NCBI GenBank assembly: GCA_011033025.1
Contig: WFMF01000004.1
Span: 1,116,001-1,180,000, forward strand
Reading direction: 5' to 3'
Origin: Beroe forskalii
Lineage: Eukaryota > Ctenophora > Nuda > Beroida > Beroidae
Length of the DNA: 64,000 bases
In this document: piece by piece, positions 54,258 through 64,000 of the stretch
How the letters are laid out: every line of letters starts with the position of its first letter
Position numbering within the stretch: the stretch's first letter is position 1
Translations under genes and position numbers: made by a program
Notes under the pieces: generated by a model
Seen by the model: only the letters and a program-made list of their open reading frames with translations
Database searches by the model: none
What the model was told of the DNA's origin: nothing

Positions 54258-56029
54258 GAATACGTGATTGTGACTTTCCCCACGTGCTTCCTTCCTCGCC
54301 TTCCTCGGGGACCTCTCGGAGAAACCTTGGCATAACAAGGCCTTCCCAAACTGATCCTGATTCCTCTTTACTTTTCTTGCGTTAGGACTGCCCCATAACA
54401 AACCTTCCAAACATGATTTACTTTTATCTTATATTTTCTGTCTGTCTCAAACCATGGCTCTGATAAGTGATTATGGCTTTTTGTTTTATTACTCATTTAT
54501 TTCATCCCTATCTGCTATTGAGTTAGAATTTCAAACCATTCCTAACTTCCTTAAATTGCTCCACCGGCCCACCGCCTGTACGCCCTGAACGCTGAGTGTT
54601 CGCCCCTCTCGTCGCCTCATCTATCCTCCTTCTCACCTCGCATGGAAGTTGAACCTTTCAAGAAGGACGTTTATTATACCATTTATTTGTTGTTTGTACT
54701 AAGGCAAATCCCGTTGCGTTTCTAAAATCACGAGTTTCCTTATTTGTCTCATTCCTTGAAGTGATCCATATGATTCGTTACAGCGCCCGAACCAACATGG
54801 TGAACCCTAGGAGCTGGTGCCACCGCTGAGCTAACCCAGGCTGTGCGGGATAAGGGGATTTCAGGCTGAGGATATCGGGTAAGATTATTGTTGAGTTCAT
54901 ACTGATAAGCTCTGGTGATACCGCCGGCAAATGTTATTATGAGCAGATTCTATCCCTACCGATCATATAGGTTAAAGTTATATCACTGGACCCATTGGGT
55001 GTACAGATTATATCACTGAAGCCTGATAAAGTTGGTTATTTGTGACTGAATCGCTAGGGACCCTCGTTAAGTTGTTAGTGACGCCAATTACTAAGTGGTA
55101 GACATTTCCTGGGCATGATCTTTCATTCGCGTAATTTTCCCGGCGATGTTTCGGGCAGCGTTGTGATGATTTTAATTTTGATTTACTTTAGCATTTTTTC
55201 ACTTTGTTTTTGTGTTAAAAATTGTTCATTATTAATTGATTGTCAAGATTTACATGTTTTTGATTGATGCGTTTCAGCCCGTACTCACTAATCAGAGTTA
55301 TCAAATTGCCGAAATCGCGTTTTGTTGTTGTTAGTACAACCATGGTAGTTTCCATCGAATAAGTTAGGATGAGTATCGCAGTTGTTGAAATTGGGTGACA
55401 TTTTAGTTCTTTGAGGATAGAAACGTAGCTTCTTATTTAATGTGTTTTATACTATTGCTGAGATCCAATAACGGCCAGCCAGTATGTCTTTAACATATTT
55501 TACTATTTTCCATTTAGATATCTAGTTTTGAACTAGGTAATCATCTCGCAGTTACGTTTTGATACGGATGTAAAATTTTCACATAATGCCTCTAATTAAT
55601 TGCTAATCGACGCGAAATTGCGTTTCTTTTCATGAAACTGATCTATATGACTGTCATCTAAGCCTCCATAATATGATTATATCATGGAAAAAATATCGTC
55701 TTACTCTTGAACTAGCATGGGCATAATCAACCCTAGTATCCTCAGCCGCCAATTTTTGTTGATCATCATTTTACCATTTTAATGCTTTAACTGTTTAAAA
55801 ATTAAAGTATTTTTCTTAATCTTTTCTCTCGGTCCCTCAGAGCTCAGAATGCCTGCTAAGTTAGAATCCTATATTTCCTTACACGTAGATTTACGTTACT
55901 TTCCTTGTCACATTCTAATATTCTTTATTATTCAAATAGTCAGCTGTATCATAATTCCATCAGAACTAGAAAAAGTTAGAAGTGCGTTTATTATTTAGTT
56001 GTATGGAACCACGTAAAATATAATGATCC
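54258..56029. repeat. Duplicated ~2 kb unit, copy 2
   Basis: It is collinear with 3703-5835 and separated from it by 48 kb. It ends exactly at TGATCC, where the polypyrimidine array P3 begins; copy 1 continues instead with GGGTTTCG. Differences from copy 1 are dominated by small indels. The tRNA-like promoter is conserved (A box complement 54823-54833, B box complement 54783-54793). Confidence 0.87.
54780..54850 (-). other. tRNA-like pol III promoter in copy 2
   Basis: The A box TAGCTCAGCGG is unchanged from copy 1, and the B-box position reads GGTTCGGGCGC. Conservation of both boxes within an indel-rich duplicate modestly supports a SINE or tRNA origin. Confidence 0.4.
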
Positions 56030-56679
56030 TTCCTCCCTTCCCTTCCTCCCTTCCCTTCCTCCCTTCCCTTCCTCCCTTCCCTTCCTCCCTTCCCTTCCTC
56101 CCTTCCCTTCCTCCCTTCCCTTCCTCCCCTCCCTTCCTCCCTTCCTTCCTTCCTCCTTCCCTTCCCTTCCTCCTTCCCTTCCTCCTTCCTTCCTCCTTCC
56201 CTTCCTCCCTTCCCTTCCTCCCTTCCCTTCCTCCTTCCCTTCCTCCCTTCCCTTCCTCCCCTTCCTTCCTCCTTCCTTCCTCCCTTCCTTCCTCCTTCCT
56301 TCCTCCCTTCCCTTCCTCCTTCCTTCCTCCCTTCCCTTCCTCCCTTCCCTTCCTCCCTTCCCTTCCTCCCTTCCCTTCCTCCCTTCCTTCCTCCTTCCTT
56401 CCTCCCTTCCCCTTCCTCCCTTCCTCCTTCCTTCCCTTCCTTCCTCCTTCCTTCCTCCTTCCTTCCTCCTTCCCTTCCTTCCTCCCTTCCCCTTCCCTTC
56501 CTCCCTTCCTTCCTCCCTTCCCTTCCTCCCTTCCCTTCTTCCCTTCCCTTCCTCCCTTCCCTTCGACTTCCTCCCTTCCTTCCTCCCTTCCCTTCCTCCC
56601 TTCCCTTCCTCCCTTCCCTTCCTCCCTTCCCTTCCTCCCTTCCCTTCCTTCCTCCCTTCCCTTCCTCCCTTCCCTTCCT
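56030..56679. repeat. Polypyrimidine array P3 (650 bp)
   Basis: Same 13-bp TTCCTCCCTTCCC unit with CTTCCTTCC variants. One CTTCGACTTCC interruption lies near 56562. It begins directly at the TGATCC end of the duplicated unit. Confidence 0.95.
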
Positions 56680-57251
56680 ATGCTGTAGTCTCCTGGGCCG
56701 TAGAGTCCAGTGGTTTAGAGTCCTGTGTCGTAGTTTCCTATCTTCCTATAACCCAGGTACATGGGTCAGAGTACCATGACAATTACAACCAAGATGCGAT
56801 GTATGGTTCACTGTCCTGGCAAAAGTTACAACAAAACGTAGCGCAAAGGAATGACTGATAATCACAAGGCTAATACAAAATGGCGAGAACAGGGAAGCGC
56901 GCGCGACAACCACGCACGTGTTTTAAAGAGCTAAAACTCTGAGTCTTAGGTCACGTGACCTACTTTTGCGCGGCATCCTCTCCTGTTCTGACGCCATTTT
57001 TCTTCACTTCAATGCATTTCGCAAATGTTTTGCAGCATTGAAAAGAAGCTACGTATTTCGTTGTGCTTCCATTGCCAAAATGTTTTAAATCGTACCTATT
57101 TCTCGAAAATTTTATTTTTGATCATGAGTTGATATCTGCAGATTTGACTCAAGCTGGGAAACTTTGATATACACGAGGAGATATGACCATAGAACGATCA
57201 ACTTGTTACCCGTCTGATCTATAATCCATCAAATTAAATATATCATTTTTG
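56680..57251. other. Unassigned sequence
   Basis: TAGAGTCCAGTGG and TAGAGTCCTGTG repeat near the left edge. The 56870-57000 stretch is CpG-richer, with GCGCGCGCGAC and a CACGTG. No gene is recognised. Confidence 0.4.
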
Positions 57252-57457
57252 GAACGATTATCGTTTTGAAAAACGATTATCGCGCGATAATCGTTTCTAA
57301 AAACGATAATCGTTTTTAAAAACGATAATCGTTTTTTAAAAACGATTATCGTTTTTTAAAAACGATTATCGTTTTCCAAGACGATTATCGCGCGATAATC
57401 GTTTTATCACCGATAATCGTTTTGTGCAATTTTAAAATCCAGAGATTTTCCACCGTG
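57252..57457 (-). mobile_element. Element S, copy 2
   Basis: It is the reverse-oriented relative of 50590-50812. It has about ten CGATTATCG/CGATAATCG motifs including two CGATTATCGCGCGATAATCG palindromes, then TGCAATTTTAAAATCC and ATTTTCCACCGTG at its end. Confidence 0.85.
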
Positions 57458-59082
57458 ATACGTACATACGGCCAAATTTGGTCGCGCGCAGCACCACCAC
57501 CTGTTTCAGATTTAACAGTACGCGTAAAGGTAGTATACACACAACCCCCATAAAACCCGATCTCTGCTAACCTTTTCTCAATGCCTTTTTGTAAAACAAA
57601 AACGCGATTGGGAACAGGAAAAAATTCAGGCAACTTTTAATCGGGTAGTGTTGGTAAAACTTAAAGCTAAATCTGTACATTATCGTTATGACAAAATACT
57701 CAAAATAATATTATCTAACCTTATGTCCGAACAAGGCACTTTCTAACTCTTTCTACTTCTAATGATTTTTGATGTAGGTAAGCTTGATAAAACTTTTTGG
57801 GCACAAAATACCAAAAACCTTGAAGTAGTAGGATTAAGGATAGGTATTAGTGTAGCATTCTATCACTGGGGCAGGTAAATTAAGGGAGCACATATTGTTT
57901 CTATTTTGGATACACGGGCTAAAAACTAAATATTGAGATGCTTATATAGGCAGACCGCAGAGCCTCCTACACACGGGATTGCCCGCAATTATGACCCTAG
58001 CGTAGTATGATGGAGCTCACACCTGGGGACAACCCAATATTTGAAGGATGATCCTGTGTACGAAGAGTCCCAAATTTGCGTTTTGGAAATTGGGGCTCCC
58101 TCATTCTGACTTCCCATTCCATACAATGATACAAGTAGAGAAGTAGGTAAAATGCAGTTACATTGTGCACTGTAGCTTTAGCTGTTACATCAATGCAACC
58201 GATTCCTTCACCCCATAATTGGTACAACCACACAATTGGACAAAATAGACAAAATGCGGTAAGAAAGTGTCCATCTGCACTAGAAAATGCACTGATCACG
58301 ATTTTTCGATTAAATTGAACTTGTGACTTCATAACGTTACTCTGAAATTCTATAATCATGAAACATTCCCTTGAACAGTCCCCACAGGGGCTCAATAATC
58401 TTATCAAAGAGCTGTTCAGCTTCGGCGAACCTCATCGGGAAGGCGGACCTAAGGCATAATATGCCCTAATTGTTATGTGGTTTGGTTTTGTTAATAACCA
58501 AAACAATGTAATTGTAATAAGAGACGATTCATTGTTAATTTAATCCACTCAATACATAGATGGAAATGTCTGAATGACAATATAAATTTTTTCAATATTT
58601 TTGTATTTTTTGTATATTTTGTATATATTTGTATTTTTTTGTCCAACGAATTTTTTGTCCAACTTCAGAAAACAGGGTACACATTGGACAATTATACAAA
58701 AAAATCATGATCCCCCCCCCTTCTAATTCTAGATCTTCTAGATCTTCTCGGTCTCCTTGTTTCGTCACAAATATAAAGGACCGCATATAAAGGACCACAA
58801 CGTAAACATGATGCTTTGTAGAAAGTTTGATTCATGAAAGTAAACGAAATTGAAATAAACGAAATTAACTTGAACCAATAACATTCAACTCATTCTACAG
58901 CTGGGTCGAATCGGAACTAGAAGCATTTTCAGTTTCACCGCTGCGTTTTTGCTAGAAAATGGATAATGGCCATCAGCTCATTTATCAAAATTATGAATTT
59001 ATTTTAGCATATTTTTCGGAAAAGTAGCTGCGTGAATTCAGATCCTGGCAAGCAAGAGGGTGGCAGAAATAGATGGATAATA
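57458..59082. other. Unassigned sequence
   Basis: Several open frames of up to 136 codons occur (for example 57997-58407, minus) but none shows a recognisable domain. Low-complexity TTTTTGTATATTTTGTATA lies near 58590-58640. Confidence 0.4.
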
Positions 59083-59838
59083 CCGGGTGCGTCATAATAA
59101 ACGTTACAAAAGTAACCTGTAACGCGCTGTAACTTTAGTTCTGATTGGAATTTTAGTTCTGATTGGAATTTGGGATGTCATAGGTATGTATCATACAATT
59201 TTGCACCAAAAATTTGAAGTGTCTACGTCAAAAAATGCCTGAGTTATCAACAAAAAACCGCGTTTTTGCCATATCTCAGATTCTGAGAGTCAAAAATGTT
59301 AGCTACTCCAGGATCATATTGTCCAGATATTGCCCGTAATATCCTGAAAGTTTCATCGTGATTGCTCAAAAAACCTTTTGAGATATGCACACTTTTGTAA
59401 CGCTAAAAAGTGTACATAAACCACAATTTAAGGGTACATTATGCAAGCTCGCTTAGTTTTACATGTCCAAATATGGAGATAAGCACGGTGTTTGTTTACA
59501 TTTTATCTGCGTATATATATACACTTTTTCGCGTTACAAAAATGCGCATATCTCAAAGGTTTTTGAGCAATTTTGATGAAACTTTCAGGATATTACGGGC
59601 AATATCTAGACAAAATGATCCTGGAGTAGCTAACATTTTTGACTCTCAGAAGCTGAGATATGGCAAAAACGCGATTTTTTGTTGATAACTCAGGCATTTT
59701 TTGACGTAGATACTTCAAATTTTTGGTGCAAAATTGTATGATACATACCTATGACATCCCAAAATTTCATCCAGAAATTCCAATAAGAACTAAAGTTACA
59801 GCGCGTTACTTTTGTAACGTTTATTATGACGTACCCGG
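59083..59838. mobile_element. Foldback element R (756 bp, TA target duplication)
   Basis: Arms of about 320 bp are inverted around a ~110-bp centre. The termini are CCGGGTGCGTCATAATAAAC on the left and, read inverted on the right, CCGGGTACGTCATAATAAAC. TA flanks both ends (59081-59082, 59839-59840). Internal paired blocks include GTAACGCGCTGTAAC, CAAAAATTTGAAG and CTACTCCAGGATCAT. Duplicated GTTCTGATTGGAATTT is present only on the left arm. No coding capacity. Confidence 0.85.
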
Positions 59839-60050
59839 TACAATATTAACCAAACTGTGAGAAAATCCCCCTTTTCAGTCTGGTCAGTTAAGGGCTGCAG
59901 GCTGCAACGGCTTGACGGAACATTTAGACCGGTTGAATCAAGTAGTTTTGGCCATCCTGATTTCAGATCCGCGGAGACCCAAGCGCCGTAGGTGGTGCAA
60001 CATGGCGCAATTGCGCCATTTTGGCGCCAAGGCGCCAAAATACTAACTTT

Positions 60051-60335
60051 TGATAGGAAGGTCGTAGAGACTTCATTTTTTAACTAAACGAACCGCAATG
60101 ACCATGTTTATATACGACTTGTTAATAAACATATGCCCTAAAATGCTCACAAACCGAGTTATGGACGAAAAACTGTTTTTGGTCTACACGCTTGCGTAAA
60201 TTTGGGGATTTTTCATAACTCGGGCTAGGAAGGTCGTAGAGACTTCGTTTAACCACAATGACCATGTTTCTATACGATTTGTTGAAAAAATATGCCTTAA
60301 AATGCTCACAAACCGACATATTGACGAAAAACTGT
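60051..60335 (+). repeat. Tandem pair of a ~170-bp module
   Basis: Two copies (60051-60175 and 60224-60335) share TAGGAAGGTCGTAGAGACTTC, CAATGACCATGTTT, AAAATGCTCACAAACCGA and GACGAAAAACTGTT. A diverged single copy is inside element I at 21870-21990. Function unknown. Confidence 0.8.
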
Positions 60336-61799
60336 TGACGCCTATATTATATTGGTATATTGTAGACTACAGTCCTTTATAGGTATATCGCTCTAGTTGC
60401 TATCCCAATATGAGTATGCACATGCCCCTGTAGAAGGTTTCTCACCAGGATGTGCTAGTTTGGTGCCTTTTATAGCACCCAGGGTACTGTCCCATGTTGC
60501 AAGTCGTGGGAACATGCCTAAAATGACCACGCCCTTTTTCGCTGTACGCACTTGGCTGAAAATTTGAAAGTAACTCTTCTACACTTTTATAGTCATGTGG
60601 GGTGTCCAAATTGGGGTTTTTGACGTCACTGAACAACCTCCAAGTATCAATTTGGCCATATTCGTTTTGGTTTTGCTATGAAAACGATTTTTTACAAATT
60701 GCGTTTATGTGCATCAGCTCAAATCTCTGAAAATTGGGAAGAAACATTATTTTGCCCATTGAAATATACCTTGAGGTGGAGTGTTAACCACCTTAATTGT
60801 AATCTATATAGCCGCAGAGCATGTTTGAAGTGTTCACTTGGTCGATCAAACTTTCCTCCTGGAGTAAAGTGGTGGTGGCTGTTGTAGGCATGCACTCATT
60901 GATGAAAATTTTAGAATTTTCGACAAATTCAGCCGACAATTTCTGAAACTTGAGAAATGACATTTCATGGCTCTTTGGAGCTCATTATAGAATAACGTGT
61001 ATTTTTTGACTGCTTAGTGCCTACACTCTGCATATTCTGGCATATACTTACTTAAAATTCCATTGGCAGGCCCCCAAACTCTTCAAGACTCATATCATTG
61101 GTAGACATTCAAAGAGCAGTAAGATAGATAGTGCTCAATTTTAGGGCATGTCAAGCCCTTTCCATCTAATGGATAATGCTCAATTTTAGGGTCCTTTCCA
61201 TTCAAGGATCAGAACCTCTATTCAATAATCATTAAGTTTTCAAAACCATTTTACTCTAAACATAGCTTGTCTTATTAAACTCTTGGCCGTATTACACTAT
61301 TACACTCTTGGCCACTTTAACCTCTTTTTATTTCTTTATTTCCAAGGACTCAAGTACGAACTACGATTTCACAACAGTAACACAATAACCTGACTATAAT
61401 CCGATGCTTCTGCAGCTTTGGTGCAGTGCCAATTAAGGAGTGTAATCCATGTACCTATCTAGTATCTACCTTATTTGCCTGAGACTTCGCTACAACGGTC
61501 AGCTCCTCATTTACCCCTCCCCTGACCCTGCACAGTTGAGTGAGCCATCGGGTTCTATATTCTATAATATGCTTGGGACTTGTAAATCACAATTATAGTG
61601 TATTCGATACCAATACACCACTGTCCTATTGAAGACATTTTACTCTTGATCTTGACTTTTCTTGCAATCCAAACTTGAAACCATTGGACTCACAACAGCA
61701 TAATATGTGCTGGTGAATATCCTCCTAAGATTTCACGCTAGATCATAAACCCAGATTTTCAAACCTCCTATGCAAAGTTTAAGTGCTATCTAGAGCAGA

Positions 61800-62160
61800 A
61801 GTACTTGGCTAGAGTTTAAATAGGTGGCAAAAGTTGTGATGCGACCTTTTACCCCCTGCTTTGCCTTTGGTCTGTACTTTATTCTGAGGGGGGATCCGAC
61901 ACTCTTGGATGTCCCCTCGTGATGTGGAACGACAGACATGTTCAGGGATCCACCAGGACTTCCAAAGCCCCTGAAGAATGTCACCAATCCTTCAACAACA
62001 GCCTGATCAGCTATCAGCACCCCTCAATCCAGAGAGGAACTTCCTTCGCCCAATCTACCAGAGAGAAGAAGGGAACGAACGGATCCAGAAGCTGGTCTCA
62101 GGTTCTCAGAGAACACTCCCTCGAGCTGACACACTTCTTCTCGAACTAGCGACCAGATAG
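61800..62160 (+). other. GC-richer patch inside Q, possible coding remnant
   Basis: Compared with its surroundings this stretch is less AT-rich and has overlapping open frames (61919-62149 and 61978-62160, plus). The second includes RIQKLVSGSQRTLPRADTLL, which looks protein-like but matches no domain I recognise. Confidence 0.3.
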
Positions 62161-62261
62161 CGGCAGACGGTAAATGGTATAAATTTTAGGGTAAAATGCA
62201 GTAAATCCACTCAATTTGTTACGAAATTTGTGAAAAATTTGTCAAAAATGCCCATTTGGCA

Positions 62262-62868
62262 TTTTCAGAAATTTTGGATATTGAAACTGGATTTCTCGGC
62301 TGCTCCTAGCGCTCTTAAGTAAATTTAATTATGAATCAGGAATCTTAACCTTAAATTGGTGTGACGTCATCATGGACTATTACATGCTACAAAAGATGAC
62401 GTAACCACTAACCAGCTGATTTCTAATATCGATGATATATGCCAATGATTTGGTACAATTGTTTGAAGAATTCACGTGACATAAATGTTACTATGGAGAT
62501 AAGACTTCAAAGTTTCAAGTTGATTAGTACCTAGTTAGTAAAAAAAAGTTTTGAGTTCGTAAAAAATGTTGCGGGTCACATCACAAGTCGGTCAATACCT
62601 ACCCATTGCACCCAGTGCAGTCTAGATAGTTCTAGGTATCTAGATATCTAGGCAGTTGTATGGTAAAATTCTCTTGTGTTTTTAAAATCTGTAGCAATTT
62701 TGGGTATTAAATTGATTGTGTCCCTAGAAAGGAATCACTTCATAAAAGAGTAAGTGACTTTATATATTTGATAAGAGTGAGAAACTAAGATTATATGAAA
62801 CAAAGGGTCGCTTTTTGCAACCAATTTGTGGTCCCTGAAACAATTTCAAAATTTCTGTAGCTTGTAGG
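62262..62868. repeat. Duplicated segment V, copy 2 (longer)
   Basis: Same orientation as 47827-48374. It retains sequences missing from copy 1: CTAACCA, AAGTTTTGAGTTCGTAAAAA, CAAGTCGGT, GAGAAACTAAGA and AAAATTTC. Similarity ends at GTAGCTTGTAG, before the CPKCG-coding part of the THAP gene. Confidence 0.85.
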
Positions 62869-63344
62869 GGTGGGTCTAATTTTCAGTTCAGCTTGACCAG
62901 TTACAGGCATGCCGCTATCTGGTGGGTGGGTGGGTGGTTGGGATTCTCGACCAGGTAGGGTGTTGCTGTCCTCCCACTTACTGCTGAACCCCCCCCACCC
63001 GACATAAACGCAATTTGTAAAAAAAATCGTTTTCATAGCAAAACCAAAGCGAATATGGCCAAATTGATACTTGGAGGTTGTTCAGTGACATCAAAAACCC
63101 CAATTTGGACACCCCACATGACTATAAAAGTGTAGAAGAGTTACTTTCAAATTTTCAGCCAAGTGCGTACAGCGAAAAAGGGCGTGGTCATTTTAGGCAT
63201 GTTCCCACGACTTGCAACATGGGACAGTACCCTGGGTGCTTTAATAAAAGGCACCAAACTAGCACATCCTGGTGAGAAACCTTCTACAGGGGCATGTGCA
63301 TACCTACTCATATTGGGATAGCAACTACCGCAACTAGAGCGATA

Positions 63345-63472
63345 TTCCCTCCCTGGCCAGGGAGGTAACCCCCCGCGGAATAAAAAAAAAACTGGCCAGG
63401 GGTATAAGTTAGAGATTTGAGTGTCACAGGTATTTAATAATATATAATAATTCCCGCCCTGGCCAGGGCGGT
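63345..63472 (+). mobile_element. Element A dimer, second member truncated
   Basis: An AGG-subtype A copy (63345-63433) is followed after a TATTTAATAATATATAATAA tract by the start of a GCG-subtype copy (CCCGCCCTGGCCAGGGCGGT). The latter stops at 63472 and passes directly into E12. The AGG-then-GCG order matches the other dimers. Confidence 0.82.
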
Positions 63473-64000
63473 CGAAGATTGTTGTCGTGGGAGGCTTCTA
63501 AAAATTGAACTGCAAAATGATTGAAATTACGTTTATGATGAAAAATTGTATTGTAGCCCTAATCTGTGATACGATAGTGAACTGTTAATGGTTTCTCCAT
63601 GTCTCGCAGTGACTAGTGATGGGAAATATACGATGGAATAGTGAAGCACGTGAGTTCACGCGGACGTTTTGTAGAAATTAGGGGATTTGAAGAAATTGAT
63701 ATTGACACGGGATTTTCGACTTGATTACGTTGAAATGAGCTTAAATACGACTAATGCACATGAAATTAGATCTGGTTGCTATATTTCAGCACGTGAGTAC
63801 ACACGGAAGTTTTGTAGAAATTAGGGGATTTGAAGAAATTGATATTTAGACGAGATTTTCGACTTGGTTACGTTGAAATGAGTTCAATTACGACTAATGC
63901 ACGTGAAATTAGATCTGGTTGCTATATTTCAGCACGTAAGTTCACGTGGACGATTTGTAGAAATTAAGAAATATATCAATTCTAGTAATTCCAAGTTAGA
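63473..64000 (-). mobile_element. E-family repeat, copy E12 (runs off the window)
   Basis: Minus-strand E sequence starts in the middle of the family at GAAGATTGTTGTCGTGGGAG (corresponding to about 29800 in E6) and continues through two 145-bp subrepeats toward the hairpin end beyond the window. Its distal half is missing, replaced by the A dimer. Confidence 0.83.

Larger units (their letters stand above)
60385..63345. mobile_element. Element Q with ~330-bp inverted terminal arms
   Basis: The left arm 60385-60710 is inverted in 63002-63345. Arms begin ATATCGCTCTAGTTG and contain GTAGAAGGTTTCTCACCAGG and GTGGGGTGTCCAAATTGGGG. The ~2.3 kb between includes segment V copy 2 and a GC-richer patch at 61800-62160 with a 60-codon frame (61978-62160). 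Long arms and a short core could represent a deletion derivative of a larger transposon, or two copies of one short repeat facing each other. No target duplication is clear. Confidence 0.65.

Noticed and set aside
51875..54410. Three overlapping minus-strand open frames of 811-824 codons, Gly/Arg/Glu/Lys-rich
   Set aside because: They lie in the 13-bp polypyrimidine array, whose unit lacks stop codons in every minus-strand frame. Three equally long frames over the same DNA show this is a repeat artefact.
56023..56688. 221-codon plus-strand Pro/Ser/Leu/Phe frame
   Set aside because: It is the polypyrimidine array P3 read on the other strand; the same reasoning applies.
57997..58407. 136-codon minus-strand open frame
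   Set aside because: No recognisable domain and no neighbouring exon or conserved copy. Length alone is not convincing in a 64 kb window.

Overview
The window looks like repeat-saturated, gene-poor DNA from an animal nuclear genome, probably an invertebrate. The evidence is an AT-rich background, Ty3/Gypsy and non-LTR retrotransposon fragments, a THAP-domain gene fragment, many short non-autonomous DNA transposons, and kilobase-scale satellites. I see no intact host gene, no rRNA, no functional tRNA and no CRISPR. I cannot name the species.

Layout. 1-3455 is an 11-bp TTCATTCATCA array, followed by a polypyrimidine array (3456-3702) and the first copy of a ~1.8-2.1 kb unit (3703-5835). The second copy lies at 54258-56029 between two larger polypyrimidine arrays. 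6.4-9.9 kb holds telomere-like repeats, small palindromic 'A' elements and two minus-strand copies of the dominant 'E' family. 10-15 kb is minisatellite: a 16-bp array, then a 3.7 kb array of a 39-bp unit. 15.0-16.6 kb is a broken Gypsy element (zinc knuckles, protease, start of RT) with a canonical -1 frameshift heptamer. 17.3-19.75 kb is a nest: element H inside G inside F, next to a LINE endonuclease fragment. 19.75-38 kb is an E-family array interrupted by a 5.1 kb transposon I (8-bp target duplication), which itself holds a 148-bp satellite and a nested element C. A second C copy sits inside an E hairpin. 38-47 kb contains motif-rich elements, a cloverleaf-forming inverted structure (41.2-42.2 kb) and a 4 kb palindrome N with element M inserted in one arm. 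47.4-49.1 kb has a minisatellite and the THAP gene fragment. 50.6-64 kb contains S elements, the polypyrimidine arrays, a foldback R, a long-arm inverted repeat Q, and another A+E junction.

Two themes stand out. First, several sequence-unrelated elements share an architecture of one short GC-containing motif repeated at irregular spacing (GGCGACA in F, AAACGCA in J, TTCACGGAC in H, CGATAATC/GATTATCG in S, GTGCGTTACGCTAC in I, GACCCCCTRCT in M), which recalls the subterminal transposase-binding motifs of Ac-like hAT transposons. Second, two unrelated short elements (X and K) are each predicted by eye to fold into a three-leaf cloverleaf closed by their terminal inverted repeats. Nested insertions with exact target duplications give a relative order: H after G after F, C after I and after E, I after E, M after N, U after A.
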